Shown here piece by piece: positions 1-9,804 of a stretch of 64,000 bases of DNA. How positions within the stretch are numbered: position 1 is the stretch's first letter; each line of letters begins with the position of its first letter. The position numbers and the translations under genes are program-made. The notes under the pieces were generated by a model that ran no database searches, was not told the origin of the DNA, and worked only from the letters and a program-made list of their open reading frames with translations. Origin of the DNA: JBBSJZ01 sp041751935. GTDB taxonomy: Bacteria; Planctomycetota; Planctomycetia; Pirellulales; Pirellulaceae. The DNA is taken from the NCBI GenBank assembly GCA_041751935.1, contig JBGSIA010000027.1, positions 1 through 64,000 of the forward strand. The letters are read 5' to 3'.

Positions 1-136
1 GGTGGAGCTGATTCGCCGCAAAGCGATCGATGGTTCAACCGGCTCAGTTCCGTCGACCGCTTAGTCGAGCCACTCGCCTGACCACATCGCCCTCAAAACC
101 CTCTTCGGATCTCCGTAACCTTGGGTTTTTGAGAAG

Positions 137-328
137 TTACATTGCCACCGTCTCAGCGATTGTCGTGGCGCTTGCACCTGGATAGACCGCAGTGACACGC
201 ACGGTGGGAGGTGCGATTTCTGGAAACTTTGCAACTGGCAACGCACCAAACGAAACCAAGCCGGCAATGACAATCACGATAGAAATAACCGATGCAAAAA
301 TCGGTCGCTGAATATAGAATCGCGACAT
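137..328 (-). pseudogene. RND efflux pump (AcrB-type) N-terminal remnant
   Basis: Only the first ~62 residues of an RND inner-membrane multidrug pump remain. The start reads MSRFYIQRPIFA, the usual RND opening, followed by the first transmembrane helix and the conserved stretch around LPVAKFPEIAPP and YPGAS, then a stop where an intact pump would continue for about 1000 residues. The ATG overlaps the stop of the upstream membrane fusion protein fragment (TAATG), so the original two-gene operon order is still visible. It is a truncated, non-functional remnant. I am confident of the family and fairly confident that it is dead. Confidence 0.8.
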
Positions 329-762
329 TAGCGAGATTCCTCATTGCTTGCGTCTGCGCCATCAATTGGCTTGTTACTCGGAGGTTTGGAAGGTTGTTCC
401 GCAGCAGATAACTGGGCGGCACTCAATTGAAACGCTGGCGGCAAGTCTTTTGAATCAGTGGAATATACGCAGGGATCGGCTGGCGTTTCGACCCGTGATC
501 GTTGCAATCCATCAGTGATGACTCGATCAGTTTCCTCAATCCCATCTCGAATTACCACCCAGCCTGCTTGTTGATCTCTCAAATTCACATCACGTCGTTG
601 GACTAGATTGTGTTCTCCCACAATCATCACGAACGATATATCACGGTCTCGCAGAACGGCTCGTGCAGGGATAAGCAATGCATCTTGAAGATCGGAGACG
701 GGCATGCGAACTCGCACAAACAATCGTTGCCTGTTGTGCCAACAGAGTGGTTTGCCTTTCAA
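328..762 (-). pseudogene. RND membrane fusion protein, C-terminal fragment
   Basis: This 144-codon frame holds the membrane-proximal part of a HlyD/AcrA-type periplasmic adaptor: RLFVRVRMPVSDLQDALLIP, a beta-rich segment, and DRVITDGLQRSRV, which matches the usual RVIVDGLQRVRPG tail, then a Ser/Pro-rich end. It lacks the lipoyl and hairpin parts, which lie in another frame immediately upstream (764-1033). The region that should join them (rest of the alpha-hairpin, second lipoyl half, beta-barrel) is missing, so an internal deletion plus frame change broke the gene. The nominal start at 762 is probably not a real start. Confidence 0.7.
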
Positions 763-763
763 A

Positions 764-1033
764 CTATCGCTGAGCTCGATTGACCTCGGATTGCGCGGTC
801 AGCACTTGTGCTTCGGAAACTTTGATCGCGGCCTCCGCGGCGGCTACTTCAGCAGCGCTCGCGTTTCGCGCCGCGACATATTCGTCGTCTTCGATTTCAT
901 ACAATAACGTATCGCGATTTACGGTCAGGCCCGGTTCGAAGCTAAACTTTTGGATGAACCCACGAACACGCGACCAAACTCCCGAACGTGCGACCGCTTC
1001 ACTCTCGCCGTTCTCTTCAATGAACTGGATCAC
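764..1033 (-). pseudogene. RND membrane fusion protein, N-terminal fragment
   Basis: This frame begins with VIQFIEENGESEAVARSGVW, the start of the AcrA/MexA-like core, followed by the first lipoyl half and the first helix of the coiled-coil hairpin (alanine/glutamate-rich, about residues 55-89), then a TAG stop. The usual signal peptide or lipoprotein signal is absent: an in-frame TAA lies just upstream of the GTG at 1033. With 328-762 it forms one adaptor gene that has lost its N-terminus and its middle. It would have delivered substrates from the pump at 137-328 to an outer-membrane channel; none is encoded here. Confidence 0.7.
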
Positions 1034-1250
1034 CGGATGTTAGCCGCAGATTCCGATGAAGTTAAGAGCCAAATGAGTTAGCGATTGCACAGGCAGTTGG
1101 GCAGTCGCAATGTTTTCCAGCCGACCTCATTTTCGCTGTAGCTCGTACTCTAACTCCTTCGAATAAGGCGAAGCGATGCGACCAGCCGTTCGCCGATTTT
1201 AGAGCCACTCCCTTCGTTACTGCTGTTGAGCCTTGGCAACTGCGGGCTGG

Positions 1251-3515
1251 TTACGATATCGCGGCAAAGAAGTCTCGAAGTCTGCCGACGTCAACAGGTT
1301 TTACTAGGTGTTCATCGAAACCAGCGCGAATCGCTTGCTCACGATCTGACAATTGACCGTAGCCCGTCATCGCGACTAAGCGTACGTCAGCGGTTGCTGG
1401 TGCGGCGCGAATTTTTCGTGCTAGCTCGTAACCAGTCATCCCCGGCATGGAGATGTCCGAGAAGATCACTTCAGCATCGTAGCTTTGCAGTTTCTCGATT
1501 GCTGCGGCACCACTGTCGACGACTTCTACCTGATGGCCCAGCTTGGTAAGCAAGCGAGACAAAATCATGGCCAGTGCCCGCATGTCTTCGACAACTAAGA
1601 CGCGATACGAACGTGAGACCGTTGACGAATGATCCAACGTGTCTGTGACATCTGGAGTATCGTCGGGCGAGGCGGCCGGTAGCGTCACTACAAACTCGCT
1701 ACCCTTGCCAATACCTTCGCTATGTGCGGCCACAGTGCCGCCGTGAAGCTCGACAAGCGTGCGAACGAGCGTCAAGCCGATGCCCAGACCCGCTGTGCCT
1801 CGTTCGACCGAATCACCAACCTGAGAAAACATCTCGAAGATGTCTTCCAAACGCGACGGTTCAATACCGTTACCGTCGTCTTTCACTCGGACCACTATGT
1901 TCTCGTGCTCCGCAGCGATCGATAACTCGATTGTGCAATCAACATCGCTGTACTTGGATGCATTGTTGAGAAGATTGCAAATCACTTGAGTTATGCGTGC
2001 CGGATCAACGTTGACACATAGCCCATCGTCGGAAATATCGACATGCAATTCCTGATGATTGGATTCGATCAACGACTGTGACGATTCCAGTGCGGAATTA
2101 ACGATCGTCGCAATCTCCACGACTTGCTTCCTCAGATCAATTTTTCCGCGACCAATGCGCGAAATATCCATGAGGTCATCGATCAGTCGCACAAGCTGGT
2201 CGACCTGCCTGTCCATCGTCTCGCGAAGCTCTTCAAGTTCGCTGTCGATTTGCATCATCCCCATCAATTGGACAGCGTTCTTAATCGGCGAAAGCGGATT
2301 GCGCAGCTCATGTGCCAATGTTGCGAGAAACTCATTTTTTCGCCGCGATTCTTCGGAAAGCTCAGCTGCCAAACGGCTCATCTCATCGCTCGCGTTCTTT
2401 TGCTGAGTCCTGTCACGCATGACTTTGCTGTACCCGATCAGCTTGCCCTGTTCATCACGGATCGAGGACGTAATACCGCCGGCCCAGAATCGAGAGCGAT
2501 CCTTTCGCATCATCCAGCGATCATCGTTCGCCGAGCCGGTAATCGCGGCGGCAGTAAATTCCGCATCGGTCGTTCCGTTGAGAATCGCTTCTGGAGTGAA
2601 AATCAATGGACGCACATCTTGATAAAGAAATTCTTCCTCGGTGAAGCCTAACACTTTGGAGACGCCTGAATTCCAACTCGTCGCTCGGAAATCGGTATCC
2701 ATCGTGAAAATGGCATAGTCTTGAATTTGATCAACGAACAATCGAATGTGTTGATCAAGTTCCCGGTTTCGATGTTCAAGTTTGGTGCGTGCGTCCAGCG
2801 CCTGTTGCAATCGTTCACGCTCGTTGCGAATGATCTCGGCATCTCGCTCGGCAGTCACTCTACGACGATGCACCGCTAACATCACACCAGCGAAGAGAGC
2901 GAGCCCCGCAATTGTGGTCAAAAATCCGGTGTACCAAGCAACATGGTAGGTATTGAGGGAATCGTTTTTATGGTTTCTCATGCGCGATTCCTCGATGCTG
3001 CGCATTTCCGCCAACTGCTCTCGGATGCCGTCCATCGCCCGCTTGCTAAAGCTGCCGATGACGATGTCTCGTGCGGCGTCCAAGCCCTCGCTGCGTCGCA
3101 CCTCAATCGTCTGACTAAGCTCCACACGTTCCTGTACAACTCGCGGCGACAGCAAAGCTAAGACCTTGGCGTGATTGGGATCATTTTTGGTGTGTTCTCG
3201 CAGGAGTCGCATCAGGTTATCCAAGTCGCTGTTCGCCGACTCGTATGGCTCGAGATAAGACTCGTCCCCCGTGACGATGTATCCTCTTTGTCCAGACTCT
3301 GCTTTGGTGAGCGCAGATTCCAGAGCGTCAATTAAATCGAGTCTCTCGTACAACTTCTCAACGATCGTAGAATCCGACCAAAGACGCTGGATATTTCGCA
3401 ACGTCACTGTACCGGTCGCCACCAGCAAAATGATGACTGCGGCTGTACCAATGGGTTCAGGCAACTGACGCAGAAACGATTTTAGATTTGAATCAGGCAA
3501 AATGAAGGTAGCCAA
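1251..3515 (-). CDS. Hybrid sensor histidine kinase (CHASE3-PAS-HisKA-HATPase-REC)
   Basis: Membrane sensor kinase of 754 residues. A first transmembrane helix (about 21-40) is followed by a periplasmic CHASE3-like helical domain (about 45-185, with the SGQRGYIVTGDESYLEPY signature), a second helix (194-216), a coiled coil, a PAS domain (about 255-370), HisKA with the phosphorylatable His402 (LATLAHELRNPL), HATPase_c with DDGNGIE and GLGIGLTLV boxes, and a C-terminal receiver with Asp687 (FSDISMPGMTG) and conserved Lys in LVKPVD. No partner regulator lies next to it, so it may act through a phosphotransfer protein elsewhere. The signal sensed is unknown; CHASE3 domains are generally extracytoplasmic sensors. 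Confidence 0.93.
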   Translation of the reverse strand: MATFILPDSNLKSFLRQLPEPIGTAAVIILLVATGTVTLRNIQRLWSDSTIVEKLYERLDLIDALESALTKAESGQRGYIVTGDESYLEPYESANSDLDNLMRLLREHTKNDPNHAKVLALLSPRVVQERVELSQTIEVRRSEGLDAARDIVIGSFSKRAMDGIREQLAEMRSIEESRMRNHKNDSLNTYHVAWYTGFLTTIAGLALFAGVMLAVHRRRVTAERDAEIIRNERERLQQALDARTKLEHRNRELDQHIRLFVDQIQDYAIFTMDTDFRATSWNSGVSKVLGFTEEEFLYQDVRPLIFTPEAILNGTTDAEFTAAAITGSANDDRWMMRKDRSRFWAGGITSSIRDEQGKLIGYSKVMRDRTQQKNASDEMSRLAAELSEESRRKNEFLATLAHELRNPLSPIKNAVQLMGMMQIDSELEELRETMDRQVDQLVRLIDDLMDISRIGRGKIDLRKQVVEIATIVNSALESSQSLIESNHQELHVDISDDGLCVNVDPARITQVICNLLNNASKYSDVDCTIELSIAAEHENIVVRVKDDGNGIEPSRLEDIFEMFSQVGDSVERGTAGLGIGLTLVRTLVELHGGTVAAHSEGIGKGSEFVVTLPAASPDDTPDVTDTLDHSSTVSRSYRVLVVEDMRALAMILSRLLTKLGHQVEVVDSGAAAIEKLQSYDAEVIFSDISMPGMTGYELARKIRAAPATADVRLVAMTGYGQLSDREQAIRAGFDEHLVKPVDVGRLRDFFAAIS

Positions 3516-3631
3516 ATGAGTAAGGCAAGACTTGAAGTATCGTGAGATTCGAAGTGTTTTCTTGAGTCAGCAAAAACTGGCGAGACCCCACGTGAACAGC
3601 GAAATGCAAAGGAATACCGCGACCGGCCCCG

Positions 3632-4804
3632 TCACCCTTGTGCCAAGCCTCTTCGTTGAACCTCGATTACATCACCATTCATCTTGGGATCGTCGATGGC
3701 TCGCTCGACGCGAAGCGAAGCGTCAGCTTTATCGGATTCTGTTCTTTCCATGATTTCGTGTTCGCCTTGCATCTCAGGGGCGTAACGCAACTCAAGTTGC
3801 ATCGGGAAATGGTCTGACCCAACGAAGGGTAGTTGTTTGATACCAGAAATCGTAAAATGTTTTGAAACAAAGACGTGATCGACTGGAAATCGGAAGAAAA
3901 AATGCTTTGCGTTGTACGAGTTATAAAATCCGCGACCGCGGCGTGGGTCGAGCAGACCGCTCGTTCGTAAAAACAATCGAGTGGTATTCGACCAAGCCAC
4001 ATCATTAAGGTCGCCGAGGATGATTGCCGGGCGATTTTCGTGTCGCAGCTCCTGGCCCCAAAGCGACAGTTCCGCATCGCGTGCGACAGCGTCGTTGCCG
4101 CGTATCGGCTCTGGCGGCCGGGGATGTACGCCGACGACACGCAATAGCGTACTTGCGTCCAGGCGGATCTCCGCATCGATCGAGGGCACATCGTCCTGCA
4201 CCAAAAATCGCACTTGATAGTTATCGATTGGGTATTTCGATAGCAACATCATTCCGTACCAATTGTTCTGCGGCCGAATCACTCGATGAGGAAACTGATC
4301 AATCAGACGCTCCGTCGCACGCGCCCAGCGATCGTCGACTTCCAGCACGACCAGCACATCTGGATCGGCCGATTCAATGACCTTCATCCACAACTCGTAG
4401 TGTTGGTTCTCTTCCTCAACGTTCGATACCACAACTCGCAACGTAGCATTTTTCCCAAGCTGATGATCATCCGTCACCGCAATGCTCGACTTCGCTTTGC
4501 TCGACTTTGCCTGTGCGGGAAACAACGGAGTGTAGGGGATAATTCGGATTCCATGCCAAACCGATAGAAATGTCGCCGGAGCTATAACGGCCCATGCTGG
4601 TATCTGGATCTCAGGCGATACAACGTTATCCATGACGAAATAGCTTCCAGTTACTATCCAACCGAGTGCAACAAGCTGGACCCGTGGAAAATCCCAGCCC
4701 CGAATGAACCAATGAGCGCTAGAACTTACGGTAAGAAGTGATCCACAGGTAAGCAACACGAGAATAACAAAATGGACATACGCCAGCAGATTGATAAACG
4801 TCAT
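3632..4804 (-). CDS. Membrane-anchored endonuclease/exonuclease/phosphatase family protein
   Basis: I place the start at the ATG at 4804 (MTFINLLAYVHF), because the open frame up to 4900 adds a non-hydrophobic 32-residue stretch before the first helix. Three N-terminal transmembrane helices are followed by an EEP-fold domain with all expected motifs: an Asn near VVVSNV, Glu in VVLEVDD, GVHPRPP, the GDLND box, PVDHV and the terminal GSDHFP histidine motif. These residues bind Mg2+ and cleave phosphodiester or phosphomonoester bonds in this superfamily; the substrate cannot be read from the sequence. The N-terminal three-helix anchor recalls the large EEP group placed at the cytoplasmic membrane. 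The C-terminal tail is charged. Confidence 0.85.
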   Translation of the reverse strand: MTFINLLAYVHFVILVLLTCGSLLTVSSSAHWFIRGWDFPRVQLVALGWIVTGSYFVMDNVVSPEIQIPAWAVIAPATFLSVWHGIRIIPYTPLFPAQAKSSKAKSSIAVTDDHQLGKNATLRVVVSNVEEENQHYELWMKVIESADPDVLVVLEVDDRWARATERLIDQFPHRVIRPQNNWYGMMLLSKYPIDNYQVRFLVQDDVPSIDAEIRLDASTLLRVVGVHPRPPEPIRGNDAVARDAELSLWGQELRHENRPAIILGDLNDVAWSNTTRLFLRTSGLLDPRRGRGFYNSYNAKHFFFRFPVDHVFVSKHFTISGIKQLPFVGSDHFPMQLELRYAPEMQGEHEIMERTESDKADASLRVERAIDDPKMNGDVIEVQRRGLAQG

Positions 4805-5066
4805 GAGAGATATCTCCGTGTGAGCTAGAACAAGCTTGGTTTTGCTCTGCGGAAAATGCAAACGGTGAGCCACGAAGCAGAATGCTCGTTCTTCGATCAT
4901 ATGGCTCTATCGCTTGGTTCTTGATCGTCCATCCTGGTCGATCAGCGACATATCTGTATTGCAACGGGCAACTGTAAAGAAATTTTTTTCTCTCGGGCTG
5001 AACGCTCTTAGGCGAGCGGCAGCAGTTACTCTACCGTCGTGGGTACGTTTTCATCCGCCGCTCGCC

Positions 5067-7190
5067 CTACCACAAACGCAATACGCTCACCAAGTTGTGG
5101 TGCTGGTCGGTCCACAACGGTCCGTTCTTCAAATCGGCGGCACTTGCGTTCTCGGCTGTGACCAGTGTGGCATGAGCCCACAATGAATTGTCTGGATCAG
5201 CGATTAGCATCCATGTCGAGTGTTTCGTCCCCAGCGTCTCATCGCCCGATACACGCATCACTCGACTGGTTAGTCCTGTCTGTGCGGCAAGCCGGTGCGC
5301 CAGCGGAACGAGATCCAAGTGGTTGTTGCTGACGTGAATCGCCAGCACTCCGCCATCGGTCAATCGTTGACAATACAGTTGCATTGACTCGCATGTCATC
5401 AAGTGAGCTGGAATCGCATCGCTGCTAAAAGCGTCCAATACCAGCACATCAAAACGCGCGTCGCGCATTCTTTCGAGAACCAATCTTCCGTCACCCAAGC
5501 GCGTTTGGATCGTCGCTGCCGAATCACTAAGAAACGTGAAATACTCATTAGCAAATTCGACCACGGCCGGATTGATTTCGATCATGTCCATGGTGTCACT
5601 TTCGCGACCGTAAACTGCAAGTACACCACATCCCAAGCCGACGACGCCGATGCGAATGGATTCTCGTTGCTGTTGCATCGCGGCAATGGTCAGCCCCACA
5701 CCACTGCTTCGTCCGTAGTAGGCTGTCGGCTCCTGTGCTGCGGTTCCAGCCCTCTGCATCCCATGAATCGTGCTTCCATGGACCAGTCGTATCCCTTGGG
5801 AATCACGGATAACTCGTACAACACCGAAGAAGTTGCGTTTGGAAGCGAGCGTTTCATCGGAGTCGGCGAGCACAATCGCCAATAGCGGTGCAACCATCAG
5901 CACCGTCGCCGGAAGTCGCAAACGTTTGGCTTTAGCCCAATCGTAGTCACAACCACTCCAGCGGCGACACGAGAAGAACAGGACAAACGACAGTGACGTT
6001 ACCAGGGCGACAAAGAAGGGGACTTCGGCAAAGTTGCTCAACAGCAACGGGCACAGTACGGCAACAATCAGTCCACCGACGGCGCCTCCGGCTGAAATCA
6101 ACGCGTAGAACTGAGTTAACTGACGCGCCGCAGGTTTTAGTCGCGCCACTTCACCGTGACACAACAAGCAGACTCCGAACAACATCAACATGTAGCAGGA
6201 CGCTTCGACGATCAGTTGAAACGAACCAGGAAGGATTCCCTTGGCTTGAATTGCGCCAATCGCCAGCAGCGTAATCGCCGCAATTGCCTTGGGATGATAC
6301 CACTGGGGTGAATCGAAACAGACGATAAAGCTGACCAAGTACAGGCTCAGTGGCAGCACCCACAAAAAGGGAATCACGGCCACATCCTGACACACGTGGT
6401 TGGTGACCACCAGCAACATCGTCGAAGCCAATGCGGGCAAGCTAAGCCAAAGCAAACGGTCTTGCCACGCAGTCTCGTTGGAAGTTTTAGTCTCGACCAA
6501 GACGTTGGTGCGTTCCTGGACTCGAAACAATCCAATCGCGACGAAACCTTGTGCTATCGCAAACACACAGAATAGAGCTGACCAGACCGACGACTGTTGG
6601 GATACCGACAGCACCGGCTCAATGATGAACGGGTAACTCAATAGAGCTGCCAAAGAACCGATATTCGAAAGCGCGTATAACCGATACACGCGGTCGCTGT
6701 CGTCGTGATAACTTAGCCATGCTTGAATCAGCGGTCCGGTGCTGGAAAGTACAAAATACGGCATTCCAACATGTACCAAAAGCATCCACAGCAAATGCAA
6801 CATCGGCGACTCCTCGCCCGTGGGTCGCCATGTGCTGGACGGTTCGATGGGAAGTAACGTTGCTGCGGTTGCCAACAGAATTAAGTGAATGAGGGCTTGG
6901 ACGGCTGGTCGAAAGTAGGTTCGTAATACGTGCGCGTACAAATAGCCGCCGAACAATAGGACTTGAAAAAACAGCATGCATGTTGTCCAGACCGCTGGAG
7001 TGCCACCGAACCATGGCAACACGCACTTGCTGATCACAGGCTGGACTTGGAAAACCAAGAACGCTCCCAACAACGTCGTGGCGCCGAATGCAGCCAACGA
7101 GGGTGCTGTTGTAGCGGTTTTGCCGTTAGGATGGACGTCGACGTGACAGTGACCAGCGGCGAGGTAGGATGGTACGGATTGAGTGGGCAT
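5067..7190 (-). CDS. Fused membrane protein / spermidine-synthase-like protein
   Basis: A 707-residue fusion. The N-terminal two thirds is polytopic with many hydrophobic helices and contains FQVQPVISKCVLPWFGG, typical of the large fused MFS/spermidine synthase family. The C-terminal ~200 residues form a Rossmann methyltransferase-like aminopropyltransferase domain: glycine motif GVVGLGCGVLAVYG, acidic DMIEINPAVV, GDGRLVLE and the LDAFSSDAIPAHL motif. In spermidine synthases the corresponding region holds the catalytic Asp. Whether this protein makes polyamines is not established for the fused family. It is divergently placed from the CDF gene, leaving a 116-bp shared upstream region. Confidence 0.85.
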   Translation of the reverse strand: MPTQSVPSYLAAGHCHVDVHPNGKTATTAPSLAAFGATTLLGAFLVFQVQPVISKCVLPWFGGTPAVWTTCMLFFQVLLFGGYLYAHVLRTYFRPAVQALIHLILLATAATLLPIEPSSTWRPTGEESPMLHLLWMLLVHVGMPYFVLSSTGPLIQAWLSYHDDSDRVYRLYALSNIGSLAALLSYPFIIEPVLSVSQQSSVWSALFCVFAIAQGFVAIGLFRVQERTNVLVETKTSNETAWQDRLLWLSLPALASTMLLVVTNHVCQDVAVIPFLWVLPLSLYLVSFIVCFDSPQWYHPKAIAAITLLAIGAIQAKGILPGSFQLIVEASCYMLMLFGVCLLCHGEVARLKPAARQLTQFYALISAGGAVGGLIVAVLCPLLLSNFAEVPFFVALVTSLSFVLFFSCRRWSGCDYDWAKAKRLRLPATVLMVAPLLAIVLADSDETLASKRNFFGVVRVIRDSQGIRLVHGSTIHGMQRAGTAAQEPTAYYGRSSGVGLTIAAMQQQRESIRIGVVGLGCGVLAVYGRESDTMDMIEINPAVVEFANEYFTFLSDSAATIQTRLGDGRLVLERMRDARFDVLVLDAFSSDAIPAHLMTCESMQLYCQRLTDGGVLAIHVSNNHLDLVPLAHRLAAQTGLTSRVMRVSGDETLGTKHSTWMLIADPDNSLWAHATLVTAENASAADLKNGPLWTDQHHNLVSVLRLW

Positions 7191-7306
7191 GGATCACGGG
7201 GAGTGGTTGGTGGGCATGCATGGAACTTCAAATCGTAGGTTGCAAATTGGCATCGGTGAGGGAATAAAGCCACCGATTTATTTACCCAACCGTTTTTTCG
7301 GATCGC

Positions 7307-8320
7307 GTGCTCGTTCGCTCCCTTGAATTTGCCCATGCTACCGCTACCGTTGACGCCGACTCGTTCGACCATCAATCACCCACTGACCACAGAGTTCCTT
7401 TCTTGTCGATTCACCGTGGCCGCGACGAAGCTTCGATTGCAGTGCGCGATCGCGTCTATTCGGACGCTAACCGCGCCGCGAGCTGGGGGCTGGGTGTCAA
7501 TGTGCTTCTGGTGTTTGCGAAACTCGGTGGCGGCGTGGTAACCGGTTCAGCCGCATTGATCGCCGACGCCGTGAACTCGATCGGCGACGTGGCTAGCGCC
7601 CTGGCGGTCCGCGGTGCTCTGCATGTCGCTCAAATGGAAGCGGACGATGATCATCCCTATGGGCATACCAAGGCCGAATCGATCGCCGGCCTTTGTGTCG
7701 CGCTGTTGGTAACTTTTAGTGCCGGTTTGCTGGCATTGGAAACGGTGAAGCGTTTCAGCGGCGACTTATCAATTCCTGGCCCGATCGCCGGAATGATCGC
7801 CGGCGCGTGCGCGGTCGTCAAGGAAATCATTTTTCGCTACACGCGTCGTGTCGCCAGTTCTTTAGGTTCAGCGGCGCTGCGAGCTGCGGCGTGGGATCAC
7901 CGAAGTGATGCGTTTGCTTCGGCTGGAGTTGCCGTCTCTCTACTTGCTGCTCCGTACTTGGGACCTTTGGCAACTTGGACCGATCCGATTGCGGGGCTGT
8001 GTGTCTGTGCGTTGTTGGTCTTTACGGGACTGAGAATGTTCTCGGCGACGGCCGCCGAACTGATGGACCAACAAGCTGATGAGGCGCTCGTTGAACGGGT
8101 ACGAACGTTAGCTGAGTCGGTCAATTTCGTTGACGACGTCGAAAAGTTGCGAGTACGCAAGAGCGGACTGGAGTACTTCATTGAAATCCACATCGAGGTC
8201 GATGGGCACTTGACCGTAAACGAGGGACATCGAATCGGTCACGCGGTCAAGGATCGTTTGCTGCACGAACTGCCTCGAGTTCGAGATGTTCATGTTCACG
8301 TCGAGCCCAGCCATGAGTAG
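7307..8320 (+). CDS. Cation diffusion facilitator (CDF) family transporter
   Basis: Proton-coupled exporter of divalent metals, 337 residues from the GTG at 7307; the first ~45 residues are weakly supported and a start nearer RVYSDANRAASW is possible. Family marks are the first metal-site helix SAALIADAVNSIGD, the loop HPYGHTKAES, the second site helix AWDHRSDAFASAGV (His-x3-Asp) and a cytoplasmic ferredoxin-like C-terminal domain with IEIHIEVDG and repeated HVHVE histidines. Metal specificity (Zn, Fe, Mn or Co) cannot be decided from these motifs. The stop is immediately followed by the GTG of the flippase gene, so the two are likely co-transcribed. Confidence 0.9.
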   Translation: MLVRSLEFAHATATVDADSFDHQSPTDHRVPFLSIHRGRDEASIAVRDRVYSDANRAASWGLGVNVLLVFAKLGGGVVTGSAALIADAVNSIGDVASALAVRGALHVAQMEADDDHPYGHTKAESIAGLCVALLVTFSAGLLALETVKRFSGDLSIPGPIAGMIAGACAVVKEIIFRYTRRVASSLGSAALRAAAWDHRSDAFASAGVAVSLLAAPYLGPLATWTDPIAGLCVCALLVFTGLRMFSATAAELMDQQADEALVERVRTLAESVNFVDDVEKLRVRKSGLEYFIEIHIEVDGHLTVNEGHRIGHAVKDRLLHELPRVRDVHVHVEPSHE

Positions 8321-9667
8321 GTGAACGTGCCAACTACTCACGCTGCCGAGTCACGATTGGTGCCAGCTAGCGCGGTGGCTGGTCGTGATCGCATTGATCA
8401 CCGCACATCGATTGCTTTGTGCATATTGTCGCTAACGAGCTACTGCATCCAGTTTGCGGTAAATGTAGTCTTAGCACGCAACTTGGCACCAGCGGATTTC
8501 GACGACTACAACGTTGCATTAGCTATCGTTGTCACCTTGTCGACGGTTGCGACATTGGGCTTGGAAAAATACGCTCTGTATCAATTGCCCGTTTTTCGCG
8601 AACGTCGCAATTGGAATCAAACGTTGGGATTCTTAAAGACAGCACGGCGCTGGATTGGTTGGAATTCGATCATTATCGCGGTCGTTGCTGGACTTGGTCT
8701 TGAAAGTGTTCTTGTTGCCGCAGGCGGCAGTTACCATCTGGCAATCCCCATCGTCGTCGCCGGCTTGCCGGTAATCGCCTGGGGATTGTTTCTGACGGAT
8801 GCGTTAACAGCTTACAACCGGCAAATACTGGCGGCGATGATTTATCGCGTCCTGACGCCCAGTTGTATTCTGGTCATTGTCGCGTCGCTGTCGTTGGCCA
8901 GCGTCTCACTTACTGCGATTCACGCGGCATTTGCGTTTTGCTGTGCATGGTGCGTCACGACCTGGACTTTGGCCTATTTTTTTCGTCGCGCACGACCACC
9001 GGAAACCTTCGTCGCGACCAGCGAAACGCAAACCAAAGTTTGGCTGATGAATTCATGGCCACTGTTTATCTACAGTTTGTTGCTGACCGCGCAAGGCCAA
9101 GCTGGCATTATCGTTCTGAAGCTATTGTACCCGTCCGATCCCATCGTCTCCGAGTACGCGATGGCGTTCAGCGTCGGCACGTTCATCTTGCTGATCGCTA
9201 CGGCGACGAATCGTTACTATCTGCCCCTGTTGGCAGTGCACTTGGAGCGTCTGGATTTCGTTTCCTTTCAACATGATGTTCGCATCCGTCGGATTTGGGT
9301 TGGCTCAGTCGCATTTGTAGTCACGCTATTGCTTAGCTTTCTTGGTGATCACTTACTCCGAGCGTTTGGGGAGTTGTTTTTGCGAAGCTATCCGGCGCTC
9401 GTCGTCATCGCCATGGGAACATCGATCGCCGTCGTCTTCTCTCCAGCCCCCTATGTGTTGCAATTCTTGGGATACAATCGCCTAGTCGTTTACCTTTCCA
9501 TTGGCTCCCTCATTTTAACGGTCGTGGGCAGCGTTTATCTGGGACAGCACTATGGAGCAACTGGCGTCGCGATCGCCTATGCGATCCCGATTGCGACACA
9601 GTTTTTCGCATTGAAGATTGTGCTCTATCGCATCATCAACTCCGCAGTCGCATCGTCCCGACATTGA
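8321..9667 (+). CDS. Polysaccharide flippase-like membrane protein (MATE/MOP superfamily)
   Basis: A 448-residue polytopic protein with 12 or so hydrophobic segments and the layout of Wzx/MurJ-type polysaccharide exporters: an N-terminal helix ending in VNVVLARNLAPADFDDYNVA, matching the family's LAR.LGP..FG.Y pattern, and late helices with GATGVAIAYAIPIATQF, matching the G..G.A.A......Q segment. It would move lipid-linked sugar precursors across the inner membrane. The GTG start directly abuts the CDF stop codon. No glycosyltransferase genes adjoin it, so it is not part of an obvious polysaccharide cluster in this window. Confidence 0.8.
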   Translation: MNVPTTHAAESRLVPASAVAGRDRIDHRTSIALCILSLTSYCIQFAVNVVLARNLAPADFDDYNVALAIVVTLSTVATLGLEKYALYQLPVFRERRNWNQTLGFLKTARRWIGWNSIIIAVVAGLGLESVLVAAGGSYHLAIPIVVAGLPVIAWGLFLTDALTAYNRQILAAMIYRVLTPSCILVIVASLSLASVSLTAIHAAFAFCCAWCVTTWTLAYFFRRARPPETFVATSETQTKVWLMNSWPLFIYSLLLTAQGQAGIIVLKLLYPSDPIVSEYAMAFSVGTFILLIATATNRYYLPLLAVHLERLDFVSFQHDVRIRRIWVGSVAFVVTLLLSFLGDHLLRAFGELFLRSYPALVVIAMGTSIAVVFSPAPYVLQFLGYNRLVVYLSIGSLILTVVGSVYLGQHYGATGVAIAYAIPIATQFFALKIVLYRIINSAVASSRH

Positions 9668-9708
9668 TATTGCGAAATCTTTTCGGATGAAAAGGACCCA
9701 CAGAGCAC

Positions 9709-9745
9709 AAAAAAAAAGCGAACCGTTCATTAAAGAACGATTCGC
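9709..9745 (-). terminator. Rho-independent terminator of the Cys-rich gene
   Basis: On the minus strand an 11-bp stem (gcgaatcgttc / gaacggttcgc, one mismatch) with a 6-nt loop is followed directly by nine T residues. It lies 60 bp beyond the second possible stop (9805) of the Cys-rich gene read in that direction. On the plus strand no T-tract follows, so it does not serve the flippase. Confidence 0.85.
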
Positions 9746-9804
9746 CCAAGTTCACAAAACGCATGCACTGTGCGATGGATCAGTGGTGAAATCCATCGAT
9801 TGAA

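Noticed and set aside
1..136. Possible C-terminal end of a plus-strand gene (open to TGA at 79-81 or TAG at 62-64)
   Set aside because: Too short to identify, both candidate frames are unremarkable, and the neighbouring sequence is RND debris.
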